A DNA stretch of 64,000 nucleotides from Aphelocoma coerulescens (Eukaryota > Chordata > Aves > Passeriformes > Corvidae). This document shows, piece by piece, positions 46,501-61,500 of this stretch (positions within the stretch are counted from its first letter, which is position 1; each line of letters opens with the position of its first letter). A model generated the notes under the pieces. The model was not told the origin of the DNA and searched no databases. It worked only from the letters and a program-made list of their open reading frames with translations. Where the stretch lies: contig NC_091014.1 in NCBI RefSeq assembly GCF_041296385.1, positions 51,664,078 to 51,728,077 on the forward strand, given 5' to 3'. Position numbers and translations under genes: made by a program.

Positions 46501-49500
46501 GGGGTTACTATAACTGGTTATTCACTTTTTCCGTGCTTACATTGTTCTTGTTCTGTAGGAAGTGTTGCACAGTACCAGTTAAGGGTAAGGGGAATGTAGC
46601 AATCTTGTGAATGCAACACACAAAATGTCTGTTAAAAGAGTTTTTGAGTATTATGCAAATATGCAACCACACACCATCAAAACATGTATTGCAGCACTGT
46701 GAAATTTTGTTTGTGTAAACTTTGATCATGGTAAACTGCTTCCTTTATTGCGTTATCATTTTCCTTTTTATCTTGATAAGAGACGACAAATATATTTGGT
46801 ACGTGGTTGAGTAGATTTTCATGACATCTTTGCAAGGCTGGAATAATTATTTCAGTTTTGTGGGAGTTACTGCATTGGAAAAAATAACGGTTGAGGAGTG
46901 ATAAATCTGACCCGGAAGTAGTCTGTGACTGTGATATGCTCAGAAATGTATAAAAAAATAATTTTCACAATTGCTTAAACTGTGCTTGAAATCTGTAGTT
47001 TTGTATATGGATGACTAAAAATGAAATATTGACTTTATAATTACGCATACAAACACAGTTTTGCCACCCTCTCTACGCACATCCCATTCCCGAGACATGT
47101 TTTTAACATCACTCCCCATAATTTAAGATGGATTTTGCTATTATATAACGCCTTGGTGCATCATGTATTATTGTGGTGGTATGATGCTTCATGAATTGTC
47201 TGGTTTACAACTTCCAGATTTTTTTCTAGTTTGGTATTTTATTCTAGTAGAAACTTAATAAAATTGTCTCCACTGTGTCAGTGTGCCACACATAGTCTTC
47301 AGAAATTTTATTTACTACCCTGAAATTCGTTTTTTATTTTGCAATTTATTTTTTCGTTGCTGCATTTTTTCCCCTTAATTTTTCACTTTTACATACTGAA
47401 ATGTTCCTTTATGAAAAGCAGGTGGCATTACAATCAATAACCTTGTTATCTCTTTGTGATGAACTGAACTGTGGCGTTATATAATACCAAAACTTCTAAA
47501 ATCTTATCTATCATATGTGAATAGAGAAGTGAACATTCAGAACTTTCTTCAAAAATACCAACTTGCAGCTTTTGGTTTTTCATGTGGTACAATACATGTG
47601 CATGTTGTTGAGCTGTTCAGTTTGAGCTTTAGAGGTTTCTTTCCCAGTTTTTTACAGTAGTTTGCCATTGGTGTGTATGTGCTGTGGTGTTTTAACTTTT
47701 TCTGTGTTAAATTTCACAGTTGCAGTTATGGTGGGAAATAACTTCTTTTCTCAATATCATGTCTACCATATGTGCTTTCGCCCTTAAATTGTCTTCTTCC
47801 TTACATTTGTTTTCCTTGTGGTATTGGAGTAGAAAAAATTGTGGAGATAAGTGTCTGTAAAAAAGCTTTTTCTTTCTTTTCAAAATTGCAAATGACGAAT
47901 CAACCTAATTTGTAGCAGTAATGATCTGAAAAAGTTGCTGGCTAGCAAAGCTAAGGTGATATTCTTTCTCCCACTCCAGTATTTTACAACAGTGTGAAGC
48001 AGTCTCTGCGAGTGGAAAAGCAGTGTAATGGTAGTAGCCTGTCTCAGTGTCCACACTTTCGTAGAGGCAGATGAGGAAACTGCTTCAGAATCACTTGAAC
48101 ACCAGAACCAGCCCTTCATTTTATTGCAAGGCTGATGCCCTTCTGATTCCCCCTCATTAATATACTGTTTGCTAGTGTGTAGATTAATTATTTGATACTA
48201 CAGTCAATGGCATAGGGCATATTATGACAGTCTTCCAAAAGAAGGAAAAAAGTTCTTAATTATAAAACATTTACACTGGTTTTATTGCAGATCTTAATTG
48301 TGACTTAAGGTTCAGGTGACCCTGTATTTATCCATTTTTGACACGTTCCATGATTTTTATTACCTCTAAGAACCCCTTTTCTATTATACTTACTGTTTAA
48401 ATTTCTGTAATATCCATATGACACCAGTTTTAGAAAGTCAATGTGCAATTCTTTTCTTTATCAACGAAAATTGTATTACTGCTGCTTTTCCCTAGCAATT
48501 ATCCCCATAAGTATATCTTATATGTCAGTCCATCTATTTCTCAGTACTTTCTTCAATGCTTAAAAAGACTTTAGTGGCTGGGATTGGAAGAAAGCAGATA
48601 TTTTGTATGCAGTGGAAAATGCTTGAAATTGTGAGCATAGGTAATTTTTACTGATTCTTTGTAGAAAACCCTGAAGGGTAATAACTGAAATATGAATAGC
48701 GATTTTATATAATTAGTTAATACAAAGTCTTGTTTCTAGTAGTTTTCATGGTCAAGAAATCTGAAAATGTTAGTTTTAAGCAAAAGTTTTGCAGTTAGTA
48801 GACACTTAGAAATACCAATTTCTAATGTGAAGTGGTAAAAAATGCACAAACTTGAATAGTTACATTGATTTTATGCATACTTTCCATTGTTTTAACTTCC
48901 ATATGCACTATAAAGCAGTTTCCATGTAACTGATGAAGAGGAATTTAGAAGAGGTTATGACGTTTATTTCAAGACTTGGCAGGTTACACTTAGATACTTG
49001 AAAGAGATGAGTGTTTATGCTTTCAGTTTTGCCCTCTCTTCTAGGGTCTTTCAGTTGCTGCTTTCACAAATTCTGTGCTTGCCATTAAAATACTTTTCCT
49101 TCACACTTGCCAAGTGAGCTGCTTGCCTGGGGCATCTTACACACAAACAGATCATTTCATGTTGGTAATTGCAGTAGGTGTGGACATGACTTTGCAGACT
49201 AAAGCAGCTGGGGCAGAGGGGCTGCAATTTGACAAGATTTTCTTAAAAGAGCACACTTTTCAAAACAGATTGTAAGTGTGAACGGCCTTCTCCTTGGTGG
49301 GCTGTTTCAGAAAAAATGCGCAACACTGAGAATAGCGAAGTAACTTTGCAGTACACTTAACTCATCCTTCCATACTTGTGGTGGTGCATGCTCAGATGCT
49401 GCATGGCTTGTTATTTTCTTTTCCCTTGCTATGTTTTTTCCTCCTCCTGCTTCTTTTTTACATCTTTGTTTCTGCTCTTAGTTATACCTTGTGTCCTCAC

Positions 49501-52500
49501 CCCCCACTTAGCCTTGTGTTTTGCCTTTTTACTGCAAGTTGTGCGCCTTGTGTTGGGCTGGATCTGTGTTGGAGTTCACTATGAAGTATTCAGTTACAGG
49601 ACATACTGCTTTTATGCAAAACATCTTAATTGCAAATTGAAGTTCACCTACCAGCTGAAGACTAAAGATGTGGTTATATTAAAACTGGGAAGTCAAGAAA
49701 AGATGAAGTCTTGTATTTCTCTCACTTTTTTTGTAAAGATTTTTTCACATATATATTTAAAACTGGCATTTTAAAGTGGGATCTGTTAGGCTGAATTTTT
49801 AATTCAATTTTTAATTCCCTTTTCTCATTCCATTGTTTTATGTTAAGATTGTTACACTGCCATGTAAAAAGAGAGAGATATTTAAACTAAGGCAACTCAG
49901 ATACAATTGTGGTTAACTGGATGGTTCAGCCTATGATGTTGCTACTTCCAGGCTATACAAACTTTACTCACCTGCTATGGATAAAACAGATCCAAAATGG
50001 CAATATGAATGACAGTATTTTGGAGGATTTCTACTTACTTGGAATTTAAAGGCACATACATTAAGATTCATGAGCTGTAAAGGGATGGAAAAGGGGGTTT
50101 GGTAGCTTACATTTCTTTTAAATCTCAATGTAAACCTTTTTCTGCTAGATTACTTGAAATTGCCCAGATGCTGTTGTAAACAATCAGTTTTAAGTGCAGC
50201 TTCTCTTTGGTACGGAGACAGGTGCTCTGGTTATGACAAATGATGACAGGTTGGCTTAGGGGGTTGTGATTTTGTGTGCTTTTGTTGGGTTTGTTTGGTT
50301 TTGTGTTTGTTATTTGTAAGTGTGACATTTTAAATATACACAGATCACTTTATATTGCTGTGATTGTTTTGTTTCTGTTTCAGCTTATTTGTATTCTAAG
50401 GTGTGTGAATCCTTTGTTACTAAGACTTGCTAGGCAATATGTGAACTAAAACATCAGGCATACGTTTGGGGGTCTTGTTAATGGTTTTAAATATTTTACT
50501 AATGTGGCTGCACTGATAGAAAGGTGTTAAGATGGCATCATCTTGTTCTTCTGCAGAGATCAGCTGAAGCAGTTTCATGTTGTTGGCTTCCTGTGTTTGG
50601 AGATAGCTAAAAAGTGATAGCGAACCAGAATGCTTTGACTACACTTTTCTGCTTTACCAGTGTCTACCCAAATGCTTGCTGAAATCTAATACTAGGAGCT
50701 GAAAGACCTTGTTCTCTTGTTTCTGTTTTTGACACAAATGGAAGTGTTGTTCGTACATGACTGAAAGTCCAATGCCAGGCTCCCCCTTTACTCATCAGGG
50801 CTGCAAGTGTTCTGAAGTTGGGTTCTAATTTTGCTCAGAGCAGCACATCTGAATCTCCATTTCTAATGTGTAACATGGCAGTCTTCTCCAAAGAATCCCA
50901 TTCCCTCCTTTTTAAGGAAGAAAAGAGCAGTTGTTTCTCTGTAGTCTTTCCTCAAACGTAGTGCTGTTGCAAACTAGAGTCTTCACAAGTCCTTGTACTA
51001 CAAAAATTTCCCTGAGAGAATTTCTGGGTAAAATAGTCACGATACTAAAAAGGGGTTGTTTTATTTTCTTGTTTGGTTCAGCACAGGGTTTTCTGAAAAC
51101 TCCTTATTATGTGCATTTCAGAAACATGATGCCATGTGGTTAAATTTGTAGGTCTTAACCATTCTTGTGGTGTCAGTACTGCAAAAACATCTGGGATAAG
51201 GTGATAAAGTTGCTCTCTTAGATCATGGAGATGCTTAATTTTACCATGGGAAAGTAGTGTGAACCAATCTTCTAACACCTGATTGCCAGTTCTTTCTGAA
51301 TTTCCTTTTCATTCCTGAATTTGAGATATCTACAAGTATCTGAAAACTGTGTGTGCCAACACTACAAAATATAGAAATGGATACTTCTCCTTTTGAGTGT
51401 AGGTGAATGCTGCAAATAGTCAAAATCCTGACTGTTATGACAGGCATAATGAGCAGCCTGTTTTGTGTGGGGATACCCTGCCTATACCATGCTCCCCTAG
51501 GTAGAAAACACAATGGTCAGCTTTTTTGTTTTTTCAAATTTCCTTAAGATTTTCCTATACCCCTGAATTCCATTTGAGGGAAATGCACGGTTGGTGAAGT
51601 AGGGGAATCTATCTAGTTGGGGAGGCTGTGGATACAGGACTTCATGGTGTGCTGCATATTGAGTACAGCATCTGCTTGGAGTAGCTGGAATGTGTGTCCC
51701 AGAACCAGGACTGGGGGTGTACCACAGAGCTCTGCTCAAAGGCTTCCCTGCAGATCTGCAGCTCCTAGGATGGGCTGCAGGAAGAGCCTAACTACTTCTG
51801 GATAGCTCCTGTTGAGGAGGTTGCTATCCAGGCTAATTTAGTAAAAAGCCTTGAATAGTGTGGTTGGCTAAGAGGTCTTTCTTCCTGAGAATTGCATGTA
51901 TGAGACCTTGTTGGCTGAGCTGATTTAATAGTTGCCTGTTTAACTAACTCAAGATTTGGCCTTCCAGACACACCAAAATAAAGAAATGCGTGCCATGACA
52001 CTTGCTGACATTGAAATTCAGAGAACTTTCTCAAGTGGCACAGTCAAGTAGGGCTTCAAAACAGTTAGCTGTCATACAGAGTATTTTTCTAAGGATTTTG
52101 ATTCCCTTGCAGAGGAAGAATTGAAAGGAAATTGCTTCTAATGTATTTTTTAGTGGTAAGAAATTAATAGCTTGGTGTTAGGTTTTTTTTTTTTCTTTCT
52201 CCAGTTCCTTATAGATCTCCCTCTCCAATTTTCAATCTGCTTTCTCCTGGCAGAGAGAGCCATGGTTCAAAATACACATTGTTGGCTGGGAAGATCATCA
52301 AGTTGGAATGAAATGCCTCTTGACTTTATGCTAATCAGTTTATCATTGATTATTTTAATGTGCCTTTTTCTTAAGCTTCAAGTGGTTAAATCAGCTCATC
52401 ATACTAAGAAACCTGTAGCTAGAAAGTATTTTAAATAGCAATCACTCAACAGAAGAATTCCATGGTTAATAATTCTGAAATACGTTTCTCTGTGTATAGG

Positions 52501-55500
52501 AAAGATGAGTCCCTGTAGAGATCTGTTCTATCACCTGTGAACATAAGTAGTTAGATATTTCTTACTCAAATCTTGTATTGTATTTTATTAGCAGCATTTC
52601 ATCAGTGGCAGCATCAGAACTTAAGGCAAGAAGAAACCAGGTTGTAATAATGCCTAGTAAAGAGAACTGTCATGCCAGGCACTCCAGATTGTGAGTGATA
52701 ATTCAGGCAGCTTCTGCTTGCATTTACCAATCGTACAATACCTCTTTTTGCTTCTCCTCAGAGCCTTGCCTGTGTAAGAATTGCCTTTCAGACTTCCTTA
52801 AAGGCTTCGTTTTGCCCAAATGAAAGGTCACAGAGCAGATAATCTCAGTGCTTAGGCTTTGTGCATCTGTCACCATCTGACTGCACAGAAAAATCTCTGA
52901 TATTCCTAGGGTGTACCATGTCAGCATTAGTACAGACCACGTGGGTCTGATAACTTACGCTTTTTTCCATGTTAATTGCTCAGAGATTTTTGATAATTAT
53001 GGTGTTTTTGTAACTCTTTGTGTTAAGGAAACTTGTTGACTCTAATTCATAAATCAGTAGCAGTTCAGTCCAACAATAAGTGATAATCTCTTCCACAAAA
53101 CAAGAAGAAGAAGAAGAAACCACAACTAATTTTTGTAGCAAGTTTAAGGAAGTAGAAACTGATATAATCACGATTTTTTTCTAGAAAGTATATTTAAAAC
53201 CACAGAAATACGTAAGACCTCCCCCATATTATTTTCATCACCTAAGGGAAAATGTTGATAATCCCCACAGTCTGACCAGCCAAGGGACAGCAGTTGATCT
53301 AGAAGATAAATGTTGTTTGGTGGTCTCCTAGGGCTTTTTGTTAAAACATTTAACCTCTGCAATAGCTTGGAAGATCCCTTTATGCTCTCTAAAGGGATGG
53401 TTAAAAATAGATTTGTATGTAGAATAATAGAATGCTAAAATTTGTCATAATGGGTGAGAATACAGTAATGAAATTACTGGATACAATTGGAGTTTTCTGA
53501 TGGCTTTTGATATGTTTTGTAAGCATAAAAGTTCCAGCTTGTATGTTTACAAAAGCTTTCCCTTTTTCTTAATGTGAAGTCAGTGTCTTTTAAGTACACA
53601 GGCCAAGCTGTCTCAAAATAAGTAAATATATTGTCCTCATGACTGCTCTGTCAGAAACTTACACCACTACAGAGGAGAGCGCAGATTACAACTGGATTAA
53701 AATGTTAGGAGTCATAGTTGAAATATACTATATAACGGCAAATTGTTATGCATTGAGTTGTAAAACAGCAATATGCTACTAATCATCAGGGTTTTTACTC
53801 CTTCCAAAGCTGAAAATACTTTAATACTTGTTACTGCAATACAGTCGTTTGGTTATCGCCCATTTTTCACGTCCTGGGATATTCGTCTGAAATTACCTTC
53901 TCTTGCTCTCATTTAATCAGTTCCTTTCTAATAAGTATGTGAGACCTCTCCTGAATGTTTAATATGTGTCCCTTTTCCACCTGTGCTCCCTGGATTTGCT
54001 TTTGCAAAACGAAGGAGTTTTGTCTTTCAGAGCGGGAAGTTCACAGGAAGTGAATCAGGAGGTGTCATTGACCTTACACTGGATGAAGAGGATGACAGCG
54101 CTTCTCAAGGTACGTGAAAAATACTTTGTTAGCTGCAGGGATAATTGAGCTACAAGTGTTATTTCATCCTGTGAATGACAGAAAGGAATAAACTTCTGTT
54201 TCTGCTTAGTGTATTTTTTTCCTTGGTGTTTCAGTTAAATAGGACTCTTGTTTAAAAATTCTCTTAGATGTTAAATAAAAGGACTTTTGCTTACAGTCTT
54301 TTAAGATTTTTACTGTTCCTTTAATTTAAGTATTATCAGTATCTGTGTTAAAATACCTCAGGCTTGGGGAGTAGTTTGAGATATTTGAGTTCTTGATATT
54401 TTAGAAAGCTCTTCTAGATGTATTTATTTTTTCTGTTTACTGATTATAATTAAAGCCCTTTTAATTCTACAGCTAATACTTAGGCATTAGAGTATTACAG
54501 CTTCTAATCTTTTGTTTAACTAACACTTTGTGTGCAAGAGTTTAAAGACCAAATGCAAGCTGTTGTTTGCTTTAGGACTGTATGCCAAGAGCAGAGTAAA
54601 TATAGTCGTGCTCTTGTATACTTTGGCAGTTTGGATGCACTTCATCTTGTAAAAAACCACATTTCTTTTTATATAAGTCTTGTGTAAATGTAGGCCAATC
54701 TAATTATAGTTAGCACAGGATTAGTGAAGAATGAAGTACTTCAGAGAAGTAATGAGTCTCTACTTAAGACCAGGTATTGTGCTGCCATTTTCGTTGGAAA
54801 GAAACATATTTCTACTACTGGAGATAAAATTTTCTGTCTGTCTGGTCTCTAAATGCATGTCCCTATGCTGCATTCTAAAATCCACCCACCAAGAAGTTTG
54901 ATTCCTCTGGACAGCCGTGATAGTTGTTTCTCTAGCTAGTGCATTCAAGTTCTACACAAACATTCTTAATAGCTTGACTTGCTTTGTATTTGTATTACAC
55001 AAATGTAGAAAATCATATTGGCACGTGGTAGCATTTCTTCCAGTGAGGAAGAAATTGTAGAGTTATAGAATGGTTTGGGTTGGAAAGGATCTTTAAGATG
55101 ATCTCCTTCCAACCCCCCCTGCCGTGGGCAGGGACACCTCCCACTAGACCATGTTGCTCAAAGCCCCATCCAGCCTGGCCTTGAATAGTTCCACATGATG
55201 TTATCACCAAAAGGGGAGTGTGAGGTATGCAAGTATTAGGAAAGCATGATGCAATTCAGATAGCTGTCTGGCTCTCTTATCAGTAGAGGATATGTGGTGC
55301 ACAGTGAATTGAGTATGAGCCAACAGTGTGTTCTCATTTCAATTTAAGAATTCCCCCAGGCTGACACTGGTGGAACCGCAGCTGAAATATGGTGTCTAGT
55401 TTTGGCTCCATCTTCTTCAAACTCAGAAGAATTGTGGTAGCACTGGAGAGGGCCTCACTCATGGTGTCAGGATGGTGATGGCCTGGAGTGCACAACCTGT

Positions 55501-58500
55501 GGGAAGAGATAACAGACCAGGGCATGTTTGGCTAAGAGCAAAGAAAGAGATGAGGTACTAGCAGCCTACAGCTACTTGGAGGATACTTACAAAAATGACA
55601 GAGCACAACTCTTCTCAGCAGTGCCAGATGATACATTAAGGGGCAGTGGCCATGAACTACAAGTTCAGGAAGTTCAAGTTCAGCTTCAGGAGGAAATAAG
55701 TCACCATAGTGCTGCACAGAGGGATGGTAGAAACTCCCCTCTTGAATGTTTCTGAGATTCAGCAGGGCAAAACCGCAAATCATTTGAATAAGTTGTTATT
55801 GACAGTCCAACTTCAACAAGAAATCGGACTACACAGCCAGTAGAGGTCCTTATCAGCCAGGATTTTGAACTGATGAGCTGAGTGGCAGAATAGCTGACAC
55901 AATCAAGTCTTTATCACTGTCATCTCTTCTGAGGGTTAGTTCTCAGAAAAGATAAAAGAGGTGGTTGCTTTGGGACTGTGCAAGGCTGTCAGGTAAGGTT
56001 AAGCTCCCCAGTCCTGTTTAATATTCTGTAAAAGACACCCAGCAGATAGATCAAAATGGATCTCTGGTATGTTTTAAAGTAGCATGTCACAGTATTGTGA
56101 TGTACTTCAGCTAATCGTTTTCTATTTAAAAGTTTCTCAAAGTAACATTTTCCACAGAGTTTTTTTCCTTCCTAATTGCATTAAGTAGATGTTCACCTCA
56201 CAATTGCCATAGAAGATCGACACCACAGTTGCACATACAACTGTAAGATTGCTTCTCTAGGTAGGAGTGCTACAGAGTTGTAGCCTCATTACAGCTTAAT
56301 TCTTCCCCAGTTTCTTTGTTGGGGCTTGAGCTAGTATCTTAAAAATTTCTCTAGTGGGATATTGTGAGATTCTTTCCCCTTAGTTGGAAGGTTAGTGGGG
56401 TACTTTCATACTAGGTTAGCTCCTCTGTGTCTCTTCACTGCAAAGCAGAAGCTGATAGTCTGAAGCCAATGCAGATGAGTTCATCTTTAGAATTTGTGTG
56501 AGAAGTCAGTGGTTTTTTTATATAAGCTGTAGAAACATAGGAACCAAAACCCTAATAAAAGCTTGAATTTCACCATGCAGTGAGAACACAGCATTAGGAT
56601 TTTTGAGCAAGTTTCTCAGGAATATGTTCTGATAACAACTTCAAGGTTAAACAGAGGAAGAGTACACTTGTAACAGCTTTTGCATAATCATAAGCATCTA
56701 TATACCTGTGGCCAAATATTTTTTCCACTGCACTCTGTTTACAGCAAATGCGGAGCAAGTTTTATTTTATTCTAGATTTATACAACCTTCAGCATTATGG
56801 TGTTTCCTGCAAGAATATCAGTTCAACACTAATTCAAATAGAAGAGCAACACTTACATAGTGTTCTTAGGAACACTTAGATCCTGATTATTTTCTTTAAA
56901 GCACTGTCACCCACACAAAAAGTAAATCTAATTCTGCTTATTTAAATCCTAATATCTACTAATATCTACTAACATCTTCTGATGTGTGCAAGAATTAATG
57001 AAAATTGTGTAATTTTTGAGAAACCATGTTAAGAGTAATCTAGATACTTTTCTGTCTGCAAATATCTTGCAATACTTGCACTTTGGACCTTGCTGTCCTT
57101 TTTATAAAATACTTGTGTCGCACACTGCATTAAGTTATTCTGTATGAATATTAAAACAATTAATAGATTTAGTCTAAAGTGGGTCTGTAGTCTAAGAAAC
57201 ATACATAAATGTACTCTTAACAACAGCTGTGTTCTGCTTTTTATTTTGTAGGAAAAATTATGAAATACATAATCAGTTTTCTATTTTATAAGGTGTTTTA
57301 TCTGGTTAACAAATCTGTAGTTCACTGGATAATTTTTTTCTTATTCTTGAACATGCCTGTGGCATGTTTGCTGTTCTATAATCCAACTATACCAGTTATG
57401 AACTAGTACACTCTTCAAAACTCCTTTGTGCTATAACTGCAGTGTTGTAGGCTGTTTCTGGCATGGAAATTAGCCCCTCTTCTTTTCCATTTTTGTTTTA
57501 GATTAGGAGTTTTGCTTACACCTCCAGTAGTAAAAATTTCCATTTTATGCTCATTTCCATAAATCATATTTTTCTGTCTCCTCTAGGTCCACATTTGTTG
57601 TGAATATGACGCTGTGTTTATTTAACATTGCAACTGTTGCATGATTACTTCTAACCTGCTTACTATGTACCCAGTCTTCCTTGCTGGTTTTTTTACTTCA
57701 ATAGCCTTTGCCATTTGTGTCCATTTATTTAATGAAGTCTAGCTGGTTATCTGTCATCATTTCCAGTGGCTGGTGCAATGCTGACCTAGTTTCCAGTCAC
57801 TGGAATGTCAGCAGGGCTCTTCTTGATTTGTCAAGGGTAAATGAAATTGCTCTGTGTGAAATTCAAAACAAAAGCAAAACTGGAAAAGCCCTCACATTTG
57901 TCTAGACTGTCCTCTTTCCTTGAAGCACATTTACAGTAGTATTCTTTAAAGGTTTTTGCTTGTTGGATTGTAAGTGCACCTTCTAAGTCATGACTAAGAG
58001 TGCATTCACATCACTGGAATTATTCAGTGGTAGTTGAGCTGTGCATCAGTCTGTAAATACTTGAAGTAAACAGATGTATGCATCTCTGTAGGAATCCCTT
58101 CAGAGTCAAGTAGTTTACTGGAACTGTGAAAGTTCTCATACTTGTGGAAAACAAAAGAAGCTTGAACCAATCACAGGGCCTGTTAGTTGATAGAAGTGCA
58201 GGAAGCATCTCACCTTTTGTTTTCAAAATGAGCATCCCTTCACTGCTCCTTTTAGAGAATTCAAATAAAGAAAAGAACATTATATTTTCATCAAACGGCT
58301 TCACTGAAGTAGCTTGGCTGTTGAGTCTACAGAAAGACAATATGGGCTGCAATTCATACTGTGTTTTATTTTTGAGGTCTTGAATTTTGGGGATATGGTC
58401 TGGGCATGATTATGCTGGTGCTGGGTTGATGGCTGGACTAGATGATCTTGAAGGTCTCTTCCAACCTTGATGATTCTGTAATTGTGTCTCATAGAATCAT

Positions 58501-61500
58501 GCAGCAGTTTGTGAAGGGTACTGCTACTTCAAGCTGTAGTGTAGCTAGTGTTAAACACAGCTCAGTGAGACCATCAAAATAATCTCAAACTGCTAATATT
58601 TTGAGCTATGGTGGCATTAGCCCTGTTCTTAATGCTTTGAAATCTAGTTGGTATACTTAATTGAACATTTTTTATGTGATCCTCACTATATTGTTATATT
58701 TTCTCAAGAGTAAAATGAGTATTTATATATTCTTTATATTCTATGTTCTTTTAATAAATTAGTGGCTGATGCATGTACAATTTTATTAGGGAAGAATCCT
58801 TCTGAGTGAGTGCCCTTAAAATCTACTCTTCTATCTTGTGTGTTTTAGCTCTTCAGTGGTGCCTCCTCTTCCCATTACTAATTGAATGTAACTGAACTAT
58901 CCAGATGAAAGCTTCTCAATTCTTCTTTATTCAACTTGGGCCAAGTCTTAATTAGATACAGACTTGCACTCTGATGAATATTTTATGTAGTCACAAACAA
59001 ACTAAAGCAGGAAGAAGTATTGCTGTGGTAAACTACAGACACAGGCAGTATTTGTCAGTATCACAAGTCAGTAAGTCATGATGAGGAGGGTGTCAGTGTG
59101 ATAAAACAAATTTTCTTTTTAAAGTTTTCTATAAATAATAAAGTGATTTCACCTTTTTTAAGTAAATATGAAAATTCAAAATAGCAGCAACAGGACTGAC
59201 AGATTGAACAAAGGGAAACATCAAAAGTAGGCAAGACTTCTTTAGGGAACTAGATTTAATTGAGTACTGCAGTGTTTAGGCCTTTTAAAGGTTTTAGGAT
59301 TTTTTTTTTAATAGAAACTTTAAAGACTTTGGCATAGTGTTCCATTGAATTCAGGTTTCCAAATTGCACTGAAATATGCAGACTTCATGATGATAGAATA
59401 AAACATTGTGGAGTGTGTCTGGGCAGGGGAGAGAGTGCGGTGGTGAAGGTGAGGAGAATTGAATGAGTTTTCTTCAGATATGTCTGCATAAACAAAAAGG
59501 TTACAGAAATGTCATGCTTTGAATATCCTCACCAGTCTGTAAATGGGAGAGGGACAAAAGGGTTTTAAAACTCTGTGTTGTTTCAAACGGTGATTCAGAA
59601 ATGAAAATTTCTGTTTGCTATTGTCTATAAGTTCCATTTATTTTAAAGCAGATGGCAAGAAGCAGAAGCAGAACCAGAGCCAGGTACCTGTGACAGGACT
59701 GAGCATACCCACCCAGCCCTTGACTCGACCCCTGCAGCCATTGCCACCTTTGCAGCCAAGCCCTGTACAGCAGCCAGGTGTGCCAACAAGTGGCCCTTCA
59801 CAGACCACCATACATGTATTACCCACAGGTAATTTCATTTGACATCACTGTGTGAGTGCAGTGGCTGCTTTTCTTCTTGAATTAGACTGCTGTGTGTTCT
59901 ACATTGTGCTAATCTTTTTAAGTGAATATTCAGAATGTTGGAGTCACTTCATAATCTTTCATTCTAGTCAGTTTCCCATAACATTTTTTTCTTTTAAACT
60001 GATAAAGGGGAAGGATAGTACTATTGATTTGGAAAGAATTCAGGATCAATTTAATTCCATGGAGAGGAAGAAATCATGCTAAGGATGGTCATGGAAATTA
60101 TTAAATATACTGTTGTTGGTAAAACTGAAGGAGAAGAAACCTGTACCTTCTTTAAGTAATGGGGGGAAAAACATTATCAGCATCACTCCTACATCTGTCC
60201 CTATGCACTTGGCAGTTAATTCTTCTGGCAGAGGGAATGGCAAGGCTGACACTGAAGTTCTATCCCTACTTAGATACTACTTTGTGCTGTGATTATGTTT
60301 TCCCCTTTCTAAAGAAACGTAGATCCTCTTTTTTCCTTTCTTTTATTCTTTTTCTGTATCTGATTGTTGAAGATTAGTTGGCACTGGAATTATCTTATGA
60401 CTGCTGTGTTCTGCAGACTCTTTGATGGATTTTATATTCTCCCACTGTCCTTATATGCAGGACCTTTGCAGGGAGTGGGGAGATACTATCTTTATCTTTC
60501 CAGTTAGGAAGCTGTATATATATATATAGACTTCATTATTTCAGGTGAAAATACTGTTTAGGCTGTTTTCACTTTTCTTGCATTACCCAAAGCAGACAGA
60601 GACAGTGTTTATTTTATATGGCTCAGATGAGTCAGTTTTCCAGAGGAGATGTGTACTCTGGAACGGGCATATGGCTTTGACATGGAACTCAGGTTTATGG
60701 TGTGCTCTGTCTTTTTCAGCTTCGACAACAGTGAATGTAACTCATCAGCCCATGGCTCCAGCTGTTCCCAAGCTTCCTATCCCAAGAACCCCTTCTAAGC
60801 ATCAGGTGGTCTATACCACTATTCCTGCACCACCAGCTCAGACTCCTGTAAGAGGAGCGGTCATGACCAGCCCAGGCTTAAGGCCAGTCACGCCACAGAC
60901 TGGAGGTAGGGGATGATTCCTTCCATGTGCTTCTTACTGTGACACAGCTGGTATGATCCACCTGACGGATGTGGCATTTAGTTTTTTGATTTGGGTTTGT
61001 TGTTTGGTCTTTTTACAATACTGGTCCTAGTTAGAGAGGTTAGGGTTTTTTTTCCCCAGCTTATAGACTTGAGAAAATTCTTAGGCTACTAAGAAATTCT
61101 ACCTGCAGCTATGTGAATGAGGAAAAATTGGATTTAAGTCATCCCAGGCACTAGCTCTGCCAATTAAGCATCTGTGGTTGACATGTCCCATACTTTACAA
61201 GGTAGTGGAAGGTAATGAGACAAGTGCCACTGTTCTGAGAAAGATAAAGAACATTTTTTTATTATGGTGGAAATTTAAAATATACTTATGTAGAAAATCT
61301 TGTTTCATTTCCTGTCTCAAAGTTACATTTCTATCAGGCATCCTAATGTAATTCTTAACAATCTCTGATGTCCTGTGCTCAGCAAATTTCCTTCCTGCCT
61401 CAAGGCCTGAAGAGAATAAATTTCTCACTGGATATATCAGAAATTTATACATGCTTGAGTTTCCTTGAGGAGAGATGTTGGCAAGGTTCCCCTTTACTTG

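Larger units (their letters stand above)
54110..59651. other. ATF7IP: ATF7IP intron after the SIM exon
   Basis: 5,542-bp GT...AG intron. It holds three CR1 copies (listed separately); otherwise AT-rich with no recognised exon. Confidence 0.75.

Noticed and set aside
46399..46599. 66-codon frame with a signal-peptide-like start
   Set aside because: Hydrophobic start is common in T-rich introns; no homology or splice support, and it lies inside an ATF7IP intron.
49376..49774. 132-codon frame rich in Phe, Cys and Leu
   Set aside because: Arises from a T/C-rich tract; no domain recognised and another open frame overlaps it.
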